A stretch of 56,268 nucleotides of DNA from contig JADCLI010000039.1 in assembly GCA_016803235.1 (NCBI GenBank), positions 1-56,268 on the forward strand, in the 5' to 3' direction. The DNA is from Pimelobacter simplex. Its GTDB lineage: Bacteria; Actinomycetota; Actinomycetes; Propionibacteriales; Nocardioidaceae. The notes beneath the pieces are model-generated. The model ran no database searches, was not told the origin of the DNA, and was given only the letters and a program-made list of their open reading frames with translations. A program made the position numbers and the translations under genes. Shown here piece after piece: positions 24,577 through 32,972 of the stretch (its first letter is position 1; the number at the start of each line of letters is the position of its first letter).

Positions 24577-26991
24577 TCAGACGACGATGTTGACGAGCTT
24601 CGGCGCCCGCACGATCACCTTGCGCACCGGCCGCCCGTCGATCGCCTTGACGACCGCCGGGTCGGCGAGGGCGGCGGCCTCGAGGTCCGCCTCGCTGATG
24701 TCGGGCGAGACCTCGAGCCGGCCACGCACCTTGCCCTGGATCTGGACGACGGCCGTGACCGCGTCCTCGACCAGCAGCGCCGGATCGACGGTGGGCCAGG
24801 CGGCCTGGGCCACCGAGGGCTGGTGGCCGAGCCGCTCCCACATCTCCTCGGCGGTGTACGGCGCCACCAGGGACAGCAGGATCGCGACGGCCTCGGCCGC
24901 CTCCCGGACCGCCGGGTCCTCGGGGCCGCAGCCGCTGTCGATCGCCTTGCGGGTGGCGTTGACCAGCTCCATGGTGCGCGCGACCACGACATTGAACCGG
25001 TAGGAGTCGAGGAGGTGCTCGGCCTCGCTGAGCGTCTTGTGGGTGACCTTGCGCAGCGCGACGTCGCCGGTGCTCGGGTCGGTGCCGGCGGGCGAGGTCA
25101 CGTCGCCGGACAGCCGCCAGGCCCGCTGGAGGAACTTCGCCGACCCGGCGGGCGAGACGTCGGCCCAGTCGATGTTGTCCTCGGGCGGGCTCGCGAAGAC
25201 CAGGGTCAGCCGGACCGCGTCGACGCCGAACTCGTCGAGCTGGGCGCCCAGCGCGACGCCGTTGCCGAGCGACTTGCTCATCTTGTGGCCGTTGTTGATG
25301 ACCGTGCCCTGGGAGAGGTACGCCGAGAACGGCTCGTCCCAGTCGATCAGGCCCATGTCGCGCATGGCCTTGGTGAAGAACCGGGCGTAGAGCAGGTGGA
25401 GGACGGCGTGCTCGGAGCCGCCGAGGTAGAAGTCGACCGGTCCCCATGCCTTGGCCAGCGCCGGGTCGAAGGCCTGGCTGCCGTCGTGGGGCGAGAGGTA
25501 GCGGAAGAAGTACCAGGACGAGTCGACGAAGGTGTCCATGGTGTCGGTGTCCCGCGTCGCGGGCCCGCCGCAGGTCGGGCAGCTGACGTTGACCCACTCG
25601 GCCGCGGCGCCGAGCGGCGAGGTGCCCTTGGGCTTGAGGTCGGCGCCGCGCAACTCGGGCAGCACGACGGGCAGCTGGTCCTCGGGGACCGGGACCTCGC
25701 CGTCGACCGGGCAGTGGATGATCGGGATCGGGGCACCCCAGTAACGCTGGCGCGACAGCAGCCAGTCGCGCAGCCGGAAGTTGACGGTGCCCTCGCCGTG
25801 ACCGTTGGCCTCGACCGCGGCGATCGCCCTCGACACCTCGGCGGCCTTGTCGTAGGGCTGCTCGTCGTCGTACACGGGGACGATCGGGAGGCCGAACTTC
25901 TCGGCGAACTCACGGTCGCGGTCATCGTGGGCCGGGACCGCCATGATCGCGCCGGTGCCGTAGTCGGCCAGCACGTAGTCGGCCGCCCAGACCGGGATCT
26001 CCTCGCCGGTCAGCGGGTTGGTCGCGGTCACGCCCAGGTCGACGCCCGTCTTGGGCCGGTCCGTCGCGAGGCGGTCGATGTCGGAGGACTTGCGGACCTC
26101 GGCGAGGTAGTCCTCCAGCGCCTGCGCGCGCTCGGGGGTCACCAGCTCCTGGGCAAGCTTGGCGTCGGCCGCGACGACCATGAAGGTCGCGCCGACGAGG
26201 GTGTCGGGACGCGTGGTGAAGACCGTGATCGGCTCGTGCCCGGCGACGTCGAAGCTGACGTGTGCGCCCTCGGAGCGCCCGATCCAGTTGCGCTGCGCGT
26301 TGACGACCTTGGCGATCCAGGTGTCCTGCAGGTCATCGAGCGAGTCGTAGAGCTCCTGGGCGTACGCCGTGGTCCGGAAATACCACTGCGTCAGCTCCTT
26401 CTTGGTGACCACGGCACCGCACCGCTCGCAGGTGCCGTCGGCCAGGACCTGCTCGTTGGCCAGCACGGTCTGGTCGTTGGGGCACCAGTTGACCGGCGAG
26501 TTCTTGCGGTAGGCCAGGCCCTGCTCGCGCAGCTTGAGGAAGATCCACTGGGTCCAGTGGTAGTACTCGGGGTCCGAGGTGTGCAGGCGGCGCGACCAGT
26601 CGAAGCTCAGGCCGTACTTCTTGAACGAGCTGAACTGGGTCTCGATGTTGGCGTAGGTGTAGGTCGCCGGGTGCTCGTCGTTCTTGATCGCGGCGTTCTC
26701 GGCGGGCAGGCCGAAGGAGTCCCAGCCCATCGGGTTGAGGACCTCGAAGCCGCGGAACCTCTTGTAGCGGCACAGCACGTCGTGCAGCGCCATCACCTCG
26801 GCGTGGCCCATGTGCAGGTCGCCGCTGGGGTAGGGGAACATCGTCAGCCCGTAGAACTTGGGCTTGTCCCCCGCCAGCACGGCCGCGTCGTCGGCGCGGA
26901 AGGCGTCGAGGCGCTCCCAGACCGGAAGCCACTTCTCCTCGACGGCATGGGCGTCGTAGTGGACCTCGGGGGATGCAGCCGTTTCACTCAC
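24577..26991 (-). CDS. leuS: Leucyl-tRNA synthetase
   Basis: About 804 residues. Class I HIGH variant in PYPSGDLHMGHAEV (~residue 60), zinc-like cysteines (CERCG), large CP1 editing domain, KMSKS in GHKMSKSLGNG (~residue 575), anticodon-binding and C-terminal domains. I prefer GTG 26991 over the TTG at 26997, because a TATCCT -10 hexamer ends 6 nt before this GTG and the TTG touches the hexamer. Essential housekeeping gene, single-gene unit between tetR and an ABC exporter. Confidence 0.95.
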   Translation of the reverse strand: MSETAASPEVHYDAHAVEEKWLPVWERLDAFRADDAAVLAGDKPKFYGLTMFPYPSGDLHMGHAEVMALHDVLCRYKRFRGFEVLNPMGWDSFGLPAENAAIKNDEHPATYTYANIETQFSSFKKYGLSFDWSRRLHTSDPEYYHWTQWIFLKLREQGLAYRKNSPVNWCPNDQTVLANEQVLADGTCERCGAVVTKKELTQWYFRTTAYAQELYDSLDDLQDTWIAKVVNAQRNWIGRSEGAHVSFDVAGHEPITVFTTRPDTLVGATFMVVAADAKLAQELVTPERAQALEDYLAEVRKSSDIDRLATDRPKTGVDLGVTATNPLTGEEIPVWAADYVLADYGTGAIMAVPAHDDRDREFAEKFGLPIVPVYDDEQPYDKAAEVSRAIAAVEANGHGEGTVNFRLRDWLLSRQRYWGAPIPIIHCPVDGEVPVPEDQLPVVLPELRGADLKPKGTSPLGAAAEWVNVSCPTCGGPATRDTDTMDTFVDSSWYFFRYLSPHDGSQAFDPALAKAWGPVDFYLGGSEHAVLHLLYARFFTKAMRDMGLIDWDEPFSAYLSQGTVINNGHKMSKSLGNGVALGAQLDEFGVDAVRLTLVFASPPEDNIDWADVSPAGSAKFLQRAWRLSGDVTSPAGTDPSTGDVALRKVTHKTLSEAEHLLDSYRFNVVVARTMELVNATRKAIDSGCGPEDPAVREAAEAVAILLSLVAPYTAEEMWERLGHQPSVAQAAWPTVDPALLVEDAVTAVVQIQGKVRGRLEVSPDISEADLEAAALADPAVVKAIDGRPVRKVIVRAPKLVNIVV

Positions 26992-26997
26992 GGCCAA

Positions 26998-27003
26998 AGG
27001 ATA
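26998..27003 (-). promoter_or_regulatory. -10 element of leaderless leuS transcript
   Basis: Minus-strand TATCCT followed by 6 nt (TTGGCC) and GTG. No Shine-Dalgarno. Confidence 0.45.
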
Positions 27004-27118
27004 GTCGCCACCGGGCGCCGCTCAGACCACGGGCGTGCCTGGCCGACCTCGGCGGATGACCAGGCCGCCGAGCAGGTGCGATGGAAGGGCGCCGGTGCGT
27101 CGGCGGACTCGGCGTCTT

Positions 27119-28963
27119 TCAAGCATCGGCAACGCCGCCAGCGTGCGTGCTGGGCGGCCTGGGCGCCGCCATGGGGCGGTCAGGCGCGCCCGCAGCCTCA
27201 CCCGTCTGGACCCGCCACAGCGCGGCGTAGGCGCCGTCACGCGCGACCAGCTCGTCGTGGGTGCCCGCCTCGGCCACCCGGCCGCCGTCGAGGACCCAGA
27301 TCCGGTGGGCGTGGCGGACCGTGGAGAGCCGGTGCGCGACGACGATCGTCGTGCACCTCTCCCCCGCCCGGCGCAGGGACTGCTGGATGGCCGCCTCGGT
27401 CTCGTTGTCGACCGCGCTGGTGGCCTCGTCGAGGACGAGCAGCGCGGGCTCGCGCAGCAGCGCCCGGGCCAGGGCGATCCGCTGCCGCTGCCCACCGGAC
27501 AGGGTGATGCCACGCTCGCCCACCCAGGCGTCGTAGCCACCCTCGAGGCGCTCGACGAACTCCGCGGCCGCGGCGGCCTCGGCGGCCGCCCGGACCTCCT
27601 CGCGGGTCGCGTCGGGGCGGCCGTAGGCGATGTTGTCGGCGATGGTGCCGCTGAAGAGGTAGACGTCCTGGGCGACGTACCCCATCGAGCCGCGCAGCGA
27701 GTCCCAGTCGAGGTCGCGCACGTCGGTGCCGTCGAGCAGCACCCGGCCGGCGCGCGGGTCGTCGAAGCGCAGCACCAGCCGCAGCAGGGACGACTTCCCC
27801 GCGCCGGTCGGACCGACGATCGCGTGCGTCTCCCCCGCCGGTACGACGAGGTCCAGGTCGTGCAGGACGTCCGGCCCGTCGGCGTACCCGGCCCGGACGC
27901 CGCGGAGCTCGACCCGGCCGCCGACCGGCCTCGCCAGGCTCGCCGAGCCCGCGGGCACGTCGACCGGCTCGGCCAGCAGCGCGAGGATCCGCACGGTCGA
28001 GGCACGGCCGCGCTGGTAGAGGTCGAGGACCTCGGCCACCTCGGTCAGCGGCCACAGCAGCCGCTGGGTCATGAACACCAGCACCGAGTACAGGCCCACC
28101 TCGAGGCGCCCGTCGAGTGTCGCCCACCCGCCGAGCAGCAGGGTGCAGGTGAAGCCGGCGAGGATCGCCATCCGCACCAGCGGGACGAACGCGGCCGAGG
28201 AACGGATCGCGCGCAGGTTGGCGTCGCGGTAGGCCGAGGAGACCGTCGTGATCCGGTCGCGCTCGCGGTCCTCGGCCGTGAAGGACTTGATGGTCGCGAT
28301 GCCGGCGAGGTTGGCGCTGAGGGCACCGGAGAGATCGCCCACCCGGGCCCGCACGTCGTCGTACAACGGCTCGAGGCGGCGCTGGAACACCAGCGAGCCG
28401 ACCACGATGACCGGGATCGGCAAGAACGCGTAGAGCAGCAGCTCCCAGGACGCGATCGCGAACACGATGCCGACCAGCAGCACGTTGAGGGCGGTCTGCA
28501 GGATCGCCTTGAGGCCGACGTCGAGCATCCGCTCGAGCTGGTTGACGTCGTCGTTGAGGGTGGCCAGCGTGGCGCCCTGGGGGCGGGCCTCGTGCCAGCC
28601 GAGGTGGAGGTGCTGCGCGTGGTCGTACGCCTCGACCCGCAGGTCGTGCTCGATGCCCTGCGCGAGGCCGCGCCAGAGGACGTCGGCGGCGTACTCCGAG
28701 GCGGACTCGACGATCCACACCAGGAGGTTGATGACCGCGAGCCAGCCGAGCTGGGCGTGCCGCGACTCGACGCCGAGCAGGTCGCCGACGAAGGAGTCGG
28801 CGCCCCGGACCACGACGTCGACCGCGGCTCCGATGAGCAGCTCGGGCACGACGTCGGCGACCTTGTTGAGGGTCGACATCGCGACCGCGAGCACGAACCG
28901 GCCACGGTAGCGCCGGTAGCGCCCCCACAGCGCGGCCAGCGGACGCTCGATCACCGGTTCCAC
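27119..28963 (-). CDS. ABC exporter (fused membrane and ATPase domains)
   Basis: 614 residues. Type IV exporter half-transporter: six membrane helices (~residues 15-310) then an ATPase with Walker A GPTGAGKSS, signature LSGGQRQRIALARAL, Walker B LLVLDEATSAVD and H-loop AHRLSTV. Would work as a homodimer. GTG start has GAGGAGGAG upstream. The promoter region carries an IdeR/DtxR-like iron box, so the cargo may be iron-related (siderophore, heme); inference. The last six codons and stop fall in a dispersed repeat (27127-27150). Confidence 0.9.
   Translation of the reverse strand: MEPVIERPLAALWGRYRRYRGRFVLAVAMSTLNKVADVVPELLIGAAVDVVVRGADSFVGDLLGVESRHAQLGWLAVINLLVWIVESASEYAADVLWRGLAQGIEHDLRVEAYDHAQHLHLGWHEARPQGATLATLNDDVNQLERMLDVGLKAILQTALNVLLVGIVFAIASWELLLYAFLPIPVIVVGSLVFQRRLEPLYDDVRARVGDLSGALSANLAGIATIKSFTAEDRERDRITTVSSAYRDANLRAIRSSAAFVPLVRMAILAGFTCTLLLGGWATLDGRLEVGLYSVLVFMTQRLLWPLTEVAEVLDLYQRGRASTVRILALLAEPVDVPAGSASLARPVGGRVELRGVRAGYADGPDVLHDLDLVVPAGETHAIVGPTGAGKSSLLRLVLRFDDPRAGRVLLDGTDVRDLDWDSLRGSMGYVAQDVYLFSGTIADNIAYGRPDATREEVRAAAEAAAAAEFVERLEGGYDAWVGERGITLSGGQRQRIALARALLREPALLVLDEATSAVDNETEAAIQQSLRRAGERCTTIVVAHRLSTVRHAHRIWVLDGGRVAEAGTHDELVARDGAYAALWRVQTGEAAGAPDRPMAAPRPPSTHAGGVADA
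27127..27150. repeat. Second copy of dispersed repeat core
   Basis: 24 bp matching the reverse complement of 8566-8589 with two mismatches. It overlaps the 3' end of the ABC exporter and supplies its C-terminal residues (HAGGVADA). No matching opposite arm of comparable length is seen here. Confidence 0.5.
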
Positions 28964-28982
28964 CGGGCTCCTCCTCGGTTCG

Positions 28983-29001
28983 CAAAGTTAGGTGAACCTT
29001 A
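28983..29001 (-). promoter_or_regulatory. IdeR/DtxR-like iron box
   Basis: Minus-strand TAAGGTTCACCTAACTTTG matches the IdeR/DtxR consensus (TWAGGTWAGSCTWACCTWA) at 15 of 19 positions. It overlaps a TAACTT hexamer (28990-28985) suited as -10 of the ABC exporter, so metal-loaded repressor would block that gene when iron is plentiful. It also lies 48 bp upstream of the divergent SDR start. Confidence 0.55.
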
Positions 29002-29036
29002 GTTGCCGGGCTCGGCTGCCGGTACGGCGGGGCCGC

Positions 29037-29042
29037 TAACGT
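29037..29042 (+). promoter_or_regulatory. -10 element of leaderless SDR transcript
   Basis: TAACGT followed by 6 nt (CGGGCC) and the ATG of the SDR; no Shine-Dalgarno. Confidence 0.45.
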
Positions 29043-29048
29043 CGGGCC

Positions 29049-29810
29049 ATGACCGTCACCGATCTCTTCCGCCTCGACGGCAAGGTCGCCGTCGTCACCG
29101 GCGCCAGCTCCGGGCTGGGCGTCGACTTCGCGAAGGCGCTGGCCGAGGCCGGCGCGGACGTCGCGCTGGGCGCGCGCCGCGTCGACCGGCTCGCCGACAC
29201 CGCCGCGCTCGTCGAGGCCGCGGGCCGGCGGGCCCTCAGCGTCGCCACCGACGTCGCCGACCCCGCCTCCTGCCAGGCGCTCGTCGACGCGACCATGGCC
29301 GAGCTGGGCCGCGTCGACATCCTGGTCAACAACGCGGGCATCGGGACCGCCGTACCCGCGACGCGGGAGACGCCCGAGCAGTTCACCCAGGTGATCGACA
29401 TCAACCTCAACGGCAGCTACTGGATGGCCCAGGCCTGCGGCCGGGTGATGCAGCCGGGGTCGAGCATCATCAACATCTCCTCGGTCCTCGGGATCACGAC
29501 CGCCGGGCTCCCCCAGGCCGCGTACGCCGCCTCCAAGGCCGGCGTCATCGGCCTGACCCGCGACCTGGCCCAGCAGTGGACCGGCCGCAAGGGGATCCGG
29601 GTCAACGCGATCGCACCGGGCTTCTTCGCCTCGGAGATGACCGACAGCTACCCGCCGGGCTACCTCGAGGCCCAGCAGGCCCGGATCCCCGCCGGCCGCA
29701 AGGGCGACCCGCGCGAGCTGGCCGCCACCCTCGTCTTCCTCGCCTCCGACGCCGCCGGCTACGTCACCGGCCAGACCCTCGCCGTCGACGGCGGCATGAC
29801 CATCACCTGA
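29049..29810 (+). CDS. Short-chain dehydrogenase/reductase
   Basis: 253 residues, classical SDR. TGASSGLG (about 18-25), NNAGIG, Ser in NISSVLG, YAASK (YxxxK) and VDGGMTIT at the C-terminus are all intact. Resembles FabG/gluconate-5-dehydrogenase-like oxidoreductases; substrate unknown. Leaderless start. Its TGA is the first base triplet of the 29808-29939 inverted repeat. Confidence 0.9.
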   Translation: MTVTDLFRLDGKVAVVTGASSGLGVDFAKALAEAGADVALGARRVDRLADTAALVEAAGRRALSVATDVADPASCQALVDATMAELGRVDILVNNAGIGTAVPATRETPEQFTQVIDINLNGSYWMAQACGRVMQPGSSIINISSVLGITTAGLPQAAYAASKAGVIGLTRDLAQQWTGRKGIRVNAIAPGFFASEMTDSYPPGYLEAQQARIPAGRKGDPRELAATLVFLASDAAGYVTGQTLAVDGGMTIT

Positions 29811-29939
29811 CCCCAAGAGCTCGTCGAGTAGCCGCCGTAGCCACGAAGGAGCGCAGGCGGCGTATCGAGACGCGGCAGGACGTCTCGATACGCCGTTCGC
29901 TCGTTCCTCACGAACGGCTACTCGACGAACTCGGGGTCA
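29808..29939. repeat. Large palindromic intergenic element
   Basis: Imperfect inverted repeat about 132 bp long. Outer arms tgacccc/ggggtca (29808-29814, 29933-29939), then a 13-bp stem CGTCGAGTAGCCG with its complement (29822-29834 / 29914-29926), a mismatched middle, and an inner 14-bp stem GGCGTATCGAGACG (29859-29872 / 29881-29894) with an 8-nt loop. It fills the gap between convergent SDR and PhoX-family genes, so it may end both transcripts. The motif with TCTCGATACGCC and GGCTACTCGAC is, from memory, a common dispersed element in Nocardioides-type genomes. Confidence 0.8.
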
Positions 29940-29961
29940 ACGAGCTCGTCAGCTCGTTCGC

Positions 29962-32040
29962 TCAGCGGGACCTGAAGGCGACCACGACCGACGGGCGCGG
30001 GAACGGGTCGGTGTGCGGCCAGGTGCTGGCCTGGTTCTCGAAGGTCGCACCGTCGATCTCGCCGGGGTGCTGGACCGCGACGAACAGCGAGCGGTCGTCG
30101 TCGGTGACCAGCGGGCCGCAGGCCTCGGCGCCCTTGGGCACGGTGCAGAACTGCTGCACCTGGCCGCGGTTCGGGCCGGCGACCGGCACCCGGAAGACGC
30201 CGTCGTTGCTGCCGAGCACGTTGCCGTCGGTGGAGATCCACAGGTTGCCGGCGGAGTCGAAGGCCACGTTGTCCGGGCAGCTGATCGGGCTGACCTTGGA
30301 CTTGTCGAAGCCACCGAACCAGGTCTCCGGGGCCGCCGGGTCGCCGCACACCAGGAACAGGTCCCAGGTGAAGGTGGTCGCGGCGTGGTCGCCGCCGCCC
30401 GGGGTCATCTCCAGGACGTAGCCGTTGCGGTTGCCGCTGGCCTTGGTCAGCGGGGCCGCGATGCTGGCGCGGACCTGCGAGCTGGCCAGCGGGTTGGCCT
30501 CGTCGACCGGCATCGCCGTATTGCCACGGTTGGAGTTGTTGGTGAGCGCGGCGTAGACCTTGCCGTTGACCGGGTTCGGCTCGACGTCCTCGGGGCGGTC
30601 CATCTTGGTCGGGGCGACCTTGTCGGCCGCGAGGCGGGTGAAGAGCAGCACGTCCTGGACGGTCATGCCGTCGACGTAGGAGGTCGTGTCGCTGGCCAGG
30701 GGGATCCACGTGCCGGTGCCGTCGAACTGGCCGTCCTCGGTCCCGTCGCCGACCAGCCTGGCCACGTAGAGCGTGCCCCTGGTGAGGAGCTCGAGGTTCT
30801 TCGCCCGGGCGGCCTTGGTGCCGCTGGCGTCGTACGTGCCTGCGGAGACGAACTTGTAGAGGTAGTCGCCGCGCTCGTCGTCCCCCATGTAGGCGACCGC
30901 GTGCCCCTGGGCCGAGATCGCGATGTTGGCGCCCTCGTGCTTGAACCGGCCGAGCATCGTGTGCTTGCGCGGCGTCGAGGTCGGGTCGTAGGGGTCGATC
31001 TCGACGATCCAGCCGAAGCGGTGCGGCTCGTGCGGCTCCTTCGACAGGTCGAAGCGCGGGTCGACGCTGCTCCAGCCCTTGCCGGAGCCGTTGATGCCGT
31101 AGCGGGCGTACTGAGCGGTGTAACGGGAGTCGAGGCCGGCGCCCTTGTCGAAGTACTGGTTGAAGTTCTCCTCCCCGGACAGGACCGTGCCCCAGGGCGT
31201 GCTGCCGCCGGCGCAGTTGTTGAGCGTGCCGAGGACGTTCTTGCCGGCGGGGTCGGCGCTGGTGCGCACCCGGGCGTCGCCGGCGACCGGGCCCGTGAGC
31301 TCGAAGGTGGTGGCGTCGTGGATGCGGCGGTTCTGGGTCGAGTGGCCCAGGCCGGCGCGCTTCCACGAGCCGGCCGGGTTGTGCCGGCGGAGCTTGACGA
31401 CCGACATGCCGTGGCTCGCGATGGCGATCCGCTTGATGTCGTCGGCGGAGTAGGCGCCGGTCGGGAACATCAGGTTCTCGTCGGTGTACTCGTGGTTGAC
31501 CACGAGCAGCGCCTCGTCGTCGTCGAGCGGCAGCAGGCCGACGTAGTCGCAGTTGTAGCCGAACTGCTGGCGCGCGGAGGCCACCGACTGGGCGTGGGCG
31601 TCGAACTCCGGCGCGCCCTTGACGACCGGGTCGCCCCACCGGATGACGACGTCGTGGTCGAAGCCCTTCGCGGTGACGAAGGCGTCGCGCTTGTTGGGCT
31701 CGACCGGCGCGAAGACCGCCTGTCCGAGCGAGCCGTGCCCGGTCGGGGCGCCGGGACGGCGGGGCGCCTGGGTCGCGGCAGCGGCGAGCCCACCCGACTG
31801 GACGACGCCCCCGACGAGGAGGGCACCCGCGGTGATGGTGCCACCGCGCAGGAAGCTGCGGCGGCCGACGGCCTTCGCGATCTCGTCCCGGACGTGGACG
31901 TGGTCGGTCGGGTTGGGCTCCGGCTGGTCGCAGGCGTTGCCGCACCGGAAGAAGCAGGTCATGTGGGAGCGCGAGCCGTGCCGGTTGCCCTCGACGGCGA
32001 GGGTGAGCAGCGGGCGGTTCTCGGGGCGCACGGAGGTCAT
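29962..32040 (-). CDS. PhoX-family (DUF839) Tat-exported phosphatase
   Basis: 692 residues. Twin-arginine motif GRRSFLRGG (Arg60-Arg61) after a long Cys-containing lead (TCFFRCGNACDQ) that is usual in this family, then a hydrophobic stretch. The mature beta-propeller contains PhoX features: GYNCDYVGLLPL, NHEYTDEN, GGSTPWGTVLSGEEN, GRFKHEGANI, YMGDDERGDY. PhoX enzymes are Ca/Fe-dependent alkaline phosphatases, secreted folded. I see no convincing PHO box upstream. Start ATG 32040 lacks a strong ribosome site. Confidence 0.88.
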   Translation of the reverse strand: MTSVRPENRPLLTLAVEGNRHGSRSHMTCFFRCGNACDQPEPNPTDHVHVRDEIAKAVGRRSFLRGGTITAGALLVGGVVQSGGLAAAATQAPRRPGAPTGHGSLGQAVFAPVEPNKRDAFVTAKGFDHDVVIRWGDPVVKGAPEFDAHAQSVASARQQFGYNCDYVGLLPLDDDEALLVVNHEYTDENLMFPTGAYSADDIKRIAIASHGMSVVKLRRHNPAGSWKRAGLGHSTQNRRIHDATTFELTGPVAGDARVRTSADPAGKNVLGTLNNCAGGSTPWGTVLSGEENFNQYFDKGAGLDSRYTAQYARYGINGSGKGWSSVDPRFDLSKEPHEPHRFGWIVEIDPYDPTSTPRKHTMLGRFKHEGANIAISAQGHAVAYMGDDERGDYLYKFVSAGTYDASGTKAARAKNLELLTRGTLYVARLVGDGTEDGQFDGTGTWIPLASDTTSYVDGMTVQDVLLFTRLAADKVAPTKMDRPEDVEPNPVNGKVYAALTNNSNRGNTAMPVDEANPLASSQVRASIAAPLTKASGNRNGYVLEMTPGGGDHAATTFTWDLFLVCGDPAAPETWFGGFDKSKVSPISCPDNVAFDSAGNLWISTDGNVLGSNDGVFRVPVAGPNRGQVQQFCTVPKGAEACGPLVTDDDRSLFVAVQHPGEIDGATFENQASTWPHTDPFPRPSVVVAFRSR

Positions 32041-32114
32041 GCCCGCACCCGACCAGTTCCCCGTGAATCCTTCCCCTCGTCGAGGTTGCGTGCGGGTGAA
32101 GCGGGGGCGGCGCG

Positions 32115-32588
32115 CTACCGGACCGGGTGGTGGCTGGTGATCGAGATCCGGTTGAAGGCGTTCATCGTGATGGCGATCCACGCGACCGCGCTGTAGGCCT
32201 GGTCGCCGAGGACGGCACGAGCCATGTCCTCGACGTAGAGCCGCTCGACCGGCTCCAGCAGCCGGGTGATCGCCTCGGCGAGCTCGAGTGCCGCGCGCTC
32301 CTGCTCGGTGAACAGGTCCGTCTCCTGCCACGCCGGCAGCACGGCGATCCGGCGTTCCGACTCCCCCGCCTCCAACGCCAGCTTGTGGTGCAGGTCGAGG
32401 CAGTACGCGCATCCGTTGAGCTGCGAGACCCGGAGGTTCACCAGCTCGACGAGGGCACGGCTGATGCCGGCCGCCTCGGCCGCGTCGCCGACCTCCTGGG
32501 CCCACGCCGCCGCTGCCTTGTACGTCGCCGGCTGGGCCTTGTCGAGGAAGACGTGTCGCCGCCGGTCGGCCCCGACCGGGCCGTTCAT
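32115..32588 (-). CDS. AhpD-like carboxymuconolactone decarboxylase family protein
   Basis: 157 residues, all helical. AhpD core CxxCxxxH: Cys60, Cys63, His67 in NGCAYCLDLHHKL. These proteins are alkylhydroperoxidase-like thiol peroxidases or reductants. ATG overlaps the GNAT gene stop (ATGA), so the two are translated together. Fits the peroxide-defence character of the adjoining katG-furA genes. Confidence 0.88.
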   Translation of the reverse strand: MNGPVGADRRRHVFLDKAQPATYKAAAAWAQEVGDAAEAAGISRALVELVNLRVSQLNGCAYCLDLHHKLALEAGESERRIAVLPAWQETDLFTEQERAALELAEAITRLLEPVERLYVEDMARAVLGDQAYSAVAWIAITMNAFNRISITSHHPVR

Positions 32589-32896
32589 GACGCCGGGTCG
32601 GTGATGTCGTCGTACTCGGGGTGCTTGGTCAGCCACCGGGCGACGTAGGGGCAGTGCGCGATGATCCGCTTGCCCTGCTCCCGGACGTCGGCCAGCGCCG
32701 CGGCGACCAGCTCGCCGGCGAGCCCGCGGCCGCCGTACGCGTCATCGACCTCGGTGTGGACGAAGTCGACGTGGACGTCGTCCGGCAGCCGGTACTGCGT
32801 GAACCCGGCGAGGGTCTCGCCGTCGCGGATCTCGTAGCGGTGCTTGTCGGGGGCGTGGACGTAGGCGATGCCGCTGTTGTCCGGAGCGTCGTTCAT
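32585..32896 (-). CDS. GNAT-family N-acetyltransferase (YidJ-like, short)
   Basis: 103 residues, a minimal GNAT fold. Contains the acetyl-CoA loop AYGGRGLAGELV and the family's C-terminal CPYVARWLTKHPEYDD. ATG 32896 chosen with AGGA 8 nt upstream; a GTG at 32914 is in frame but less likely. Coupled to the AhpD-like gene. Substrate unknown. Confidence 0.85.
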   Translation of the reverse strand: MNDAPDNSGIAYVHAPDKHRYEIRDGETLAGFTQYRLPDDVHVDFVHTEVDDAYGGRGLAGELVAAALADVREQGKRIIAHCPYVARWLTKHPEYDDITDPAS

Positions 32897-32929
32897 GGCG
32901 CCATCCTGCCGCACCGCCGGGAAAAGCCA

Positions 32930-32959
32930 CGGAGGCCGCCCCGGGTGGGGCGGCCTCCG
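32930..32959 (-). terminator. Terminator after katG
   Basis: 13-bp perfect GC stem (32930-32942 with 32947-32959) and a 4-nt loop, 14 bp past the katG stop. It also lies just upstream of the GNAT start. Confidence 0.8.
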
Positions 32960-32972
32960 CTCGAGACGTGGA

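Noticed and set aside
23770..27507. 1245-codon open frame on the plus strand
   Set aside because: Antisense to leuS and tetR, with composition (Val/Asp/Arg/Gly/His-rich, no domains) typical of GC-driven shadow frames.
31981..32114. PHO box upstream of the PhoX-family gene
   Set aside because: No clear 11-bp-spaced GTTCACC-type direct repeats.
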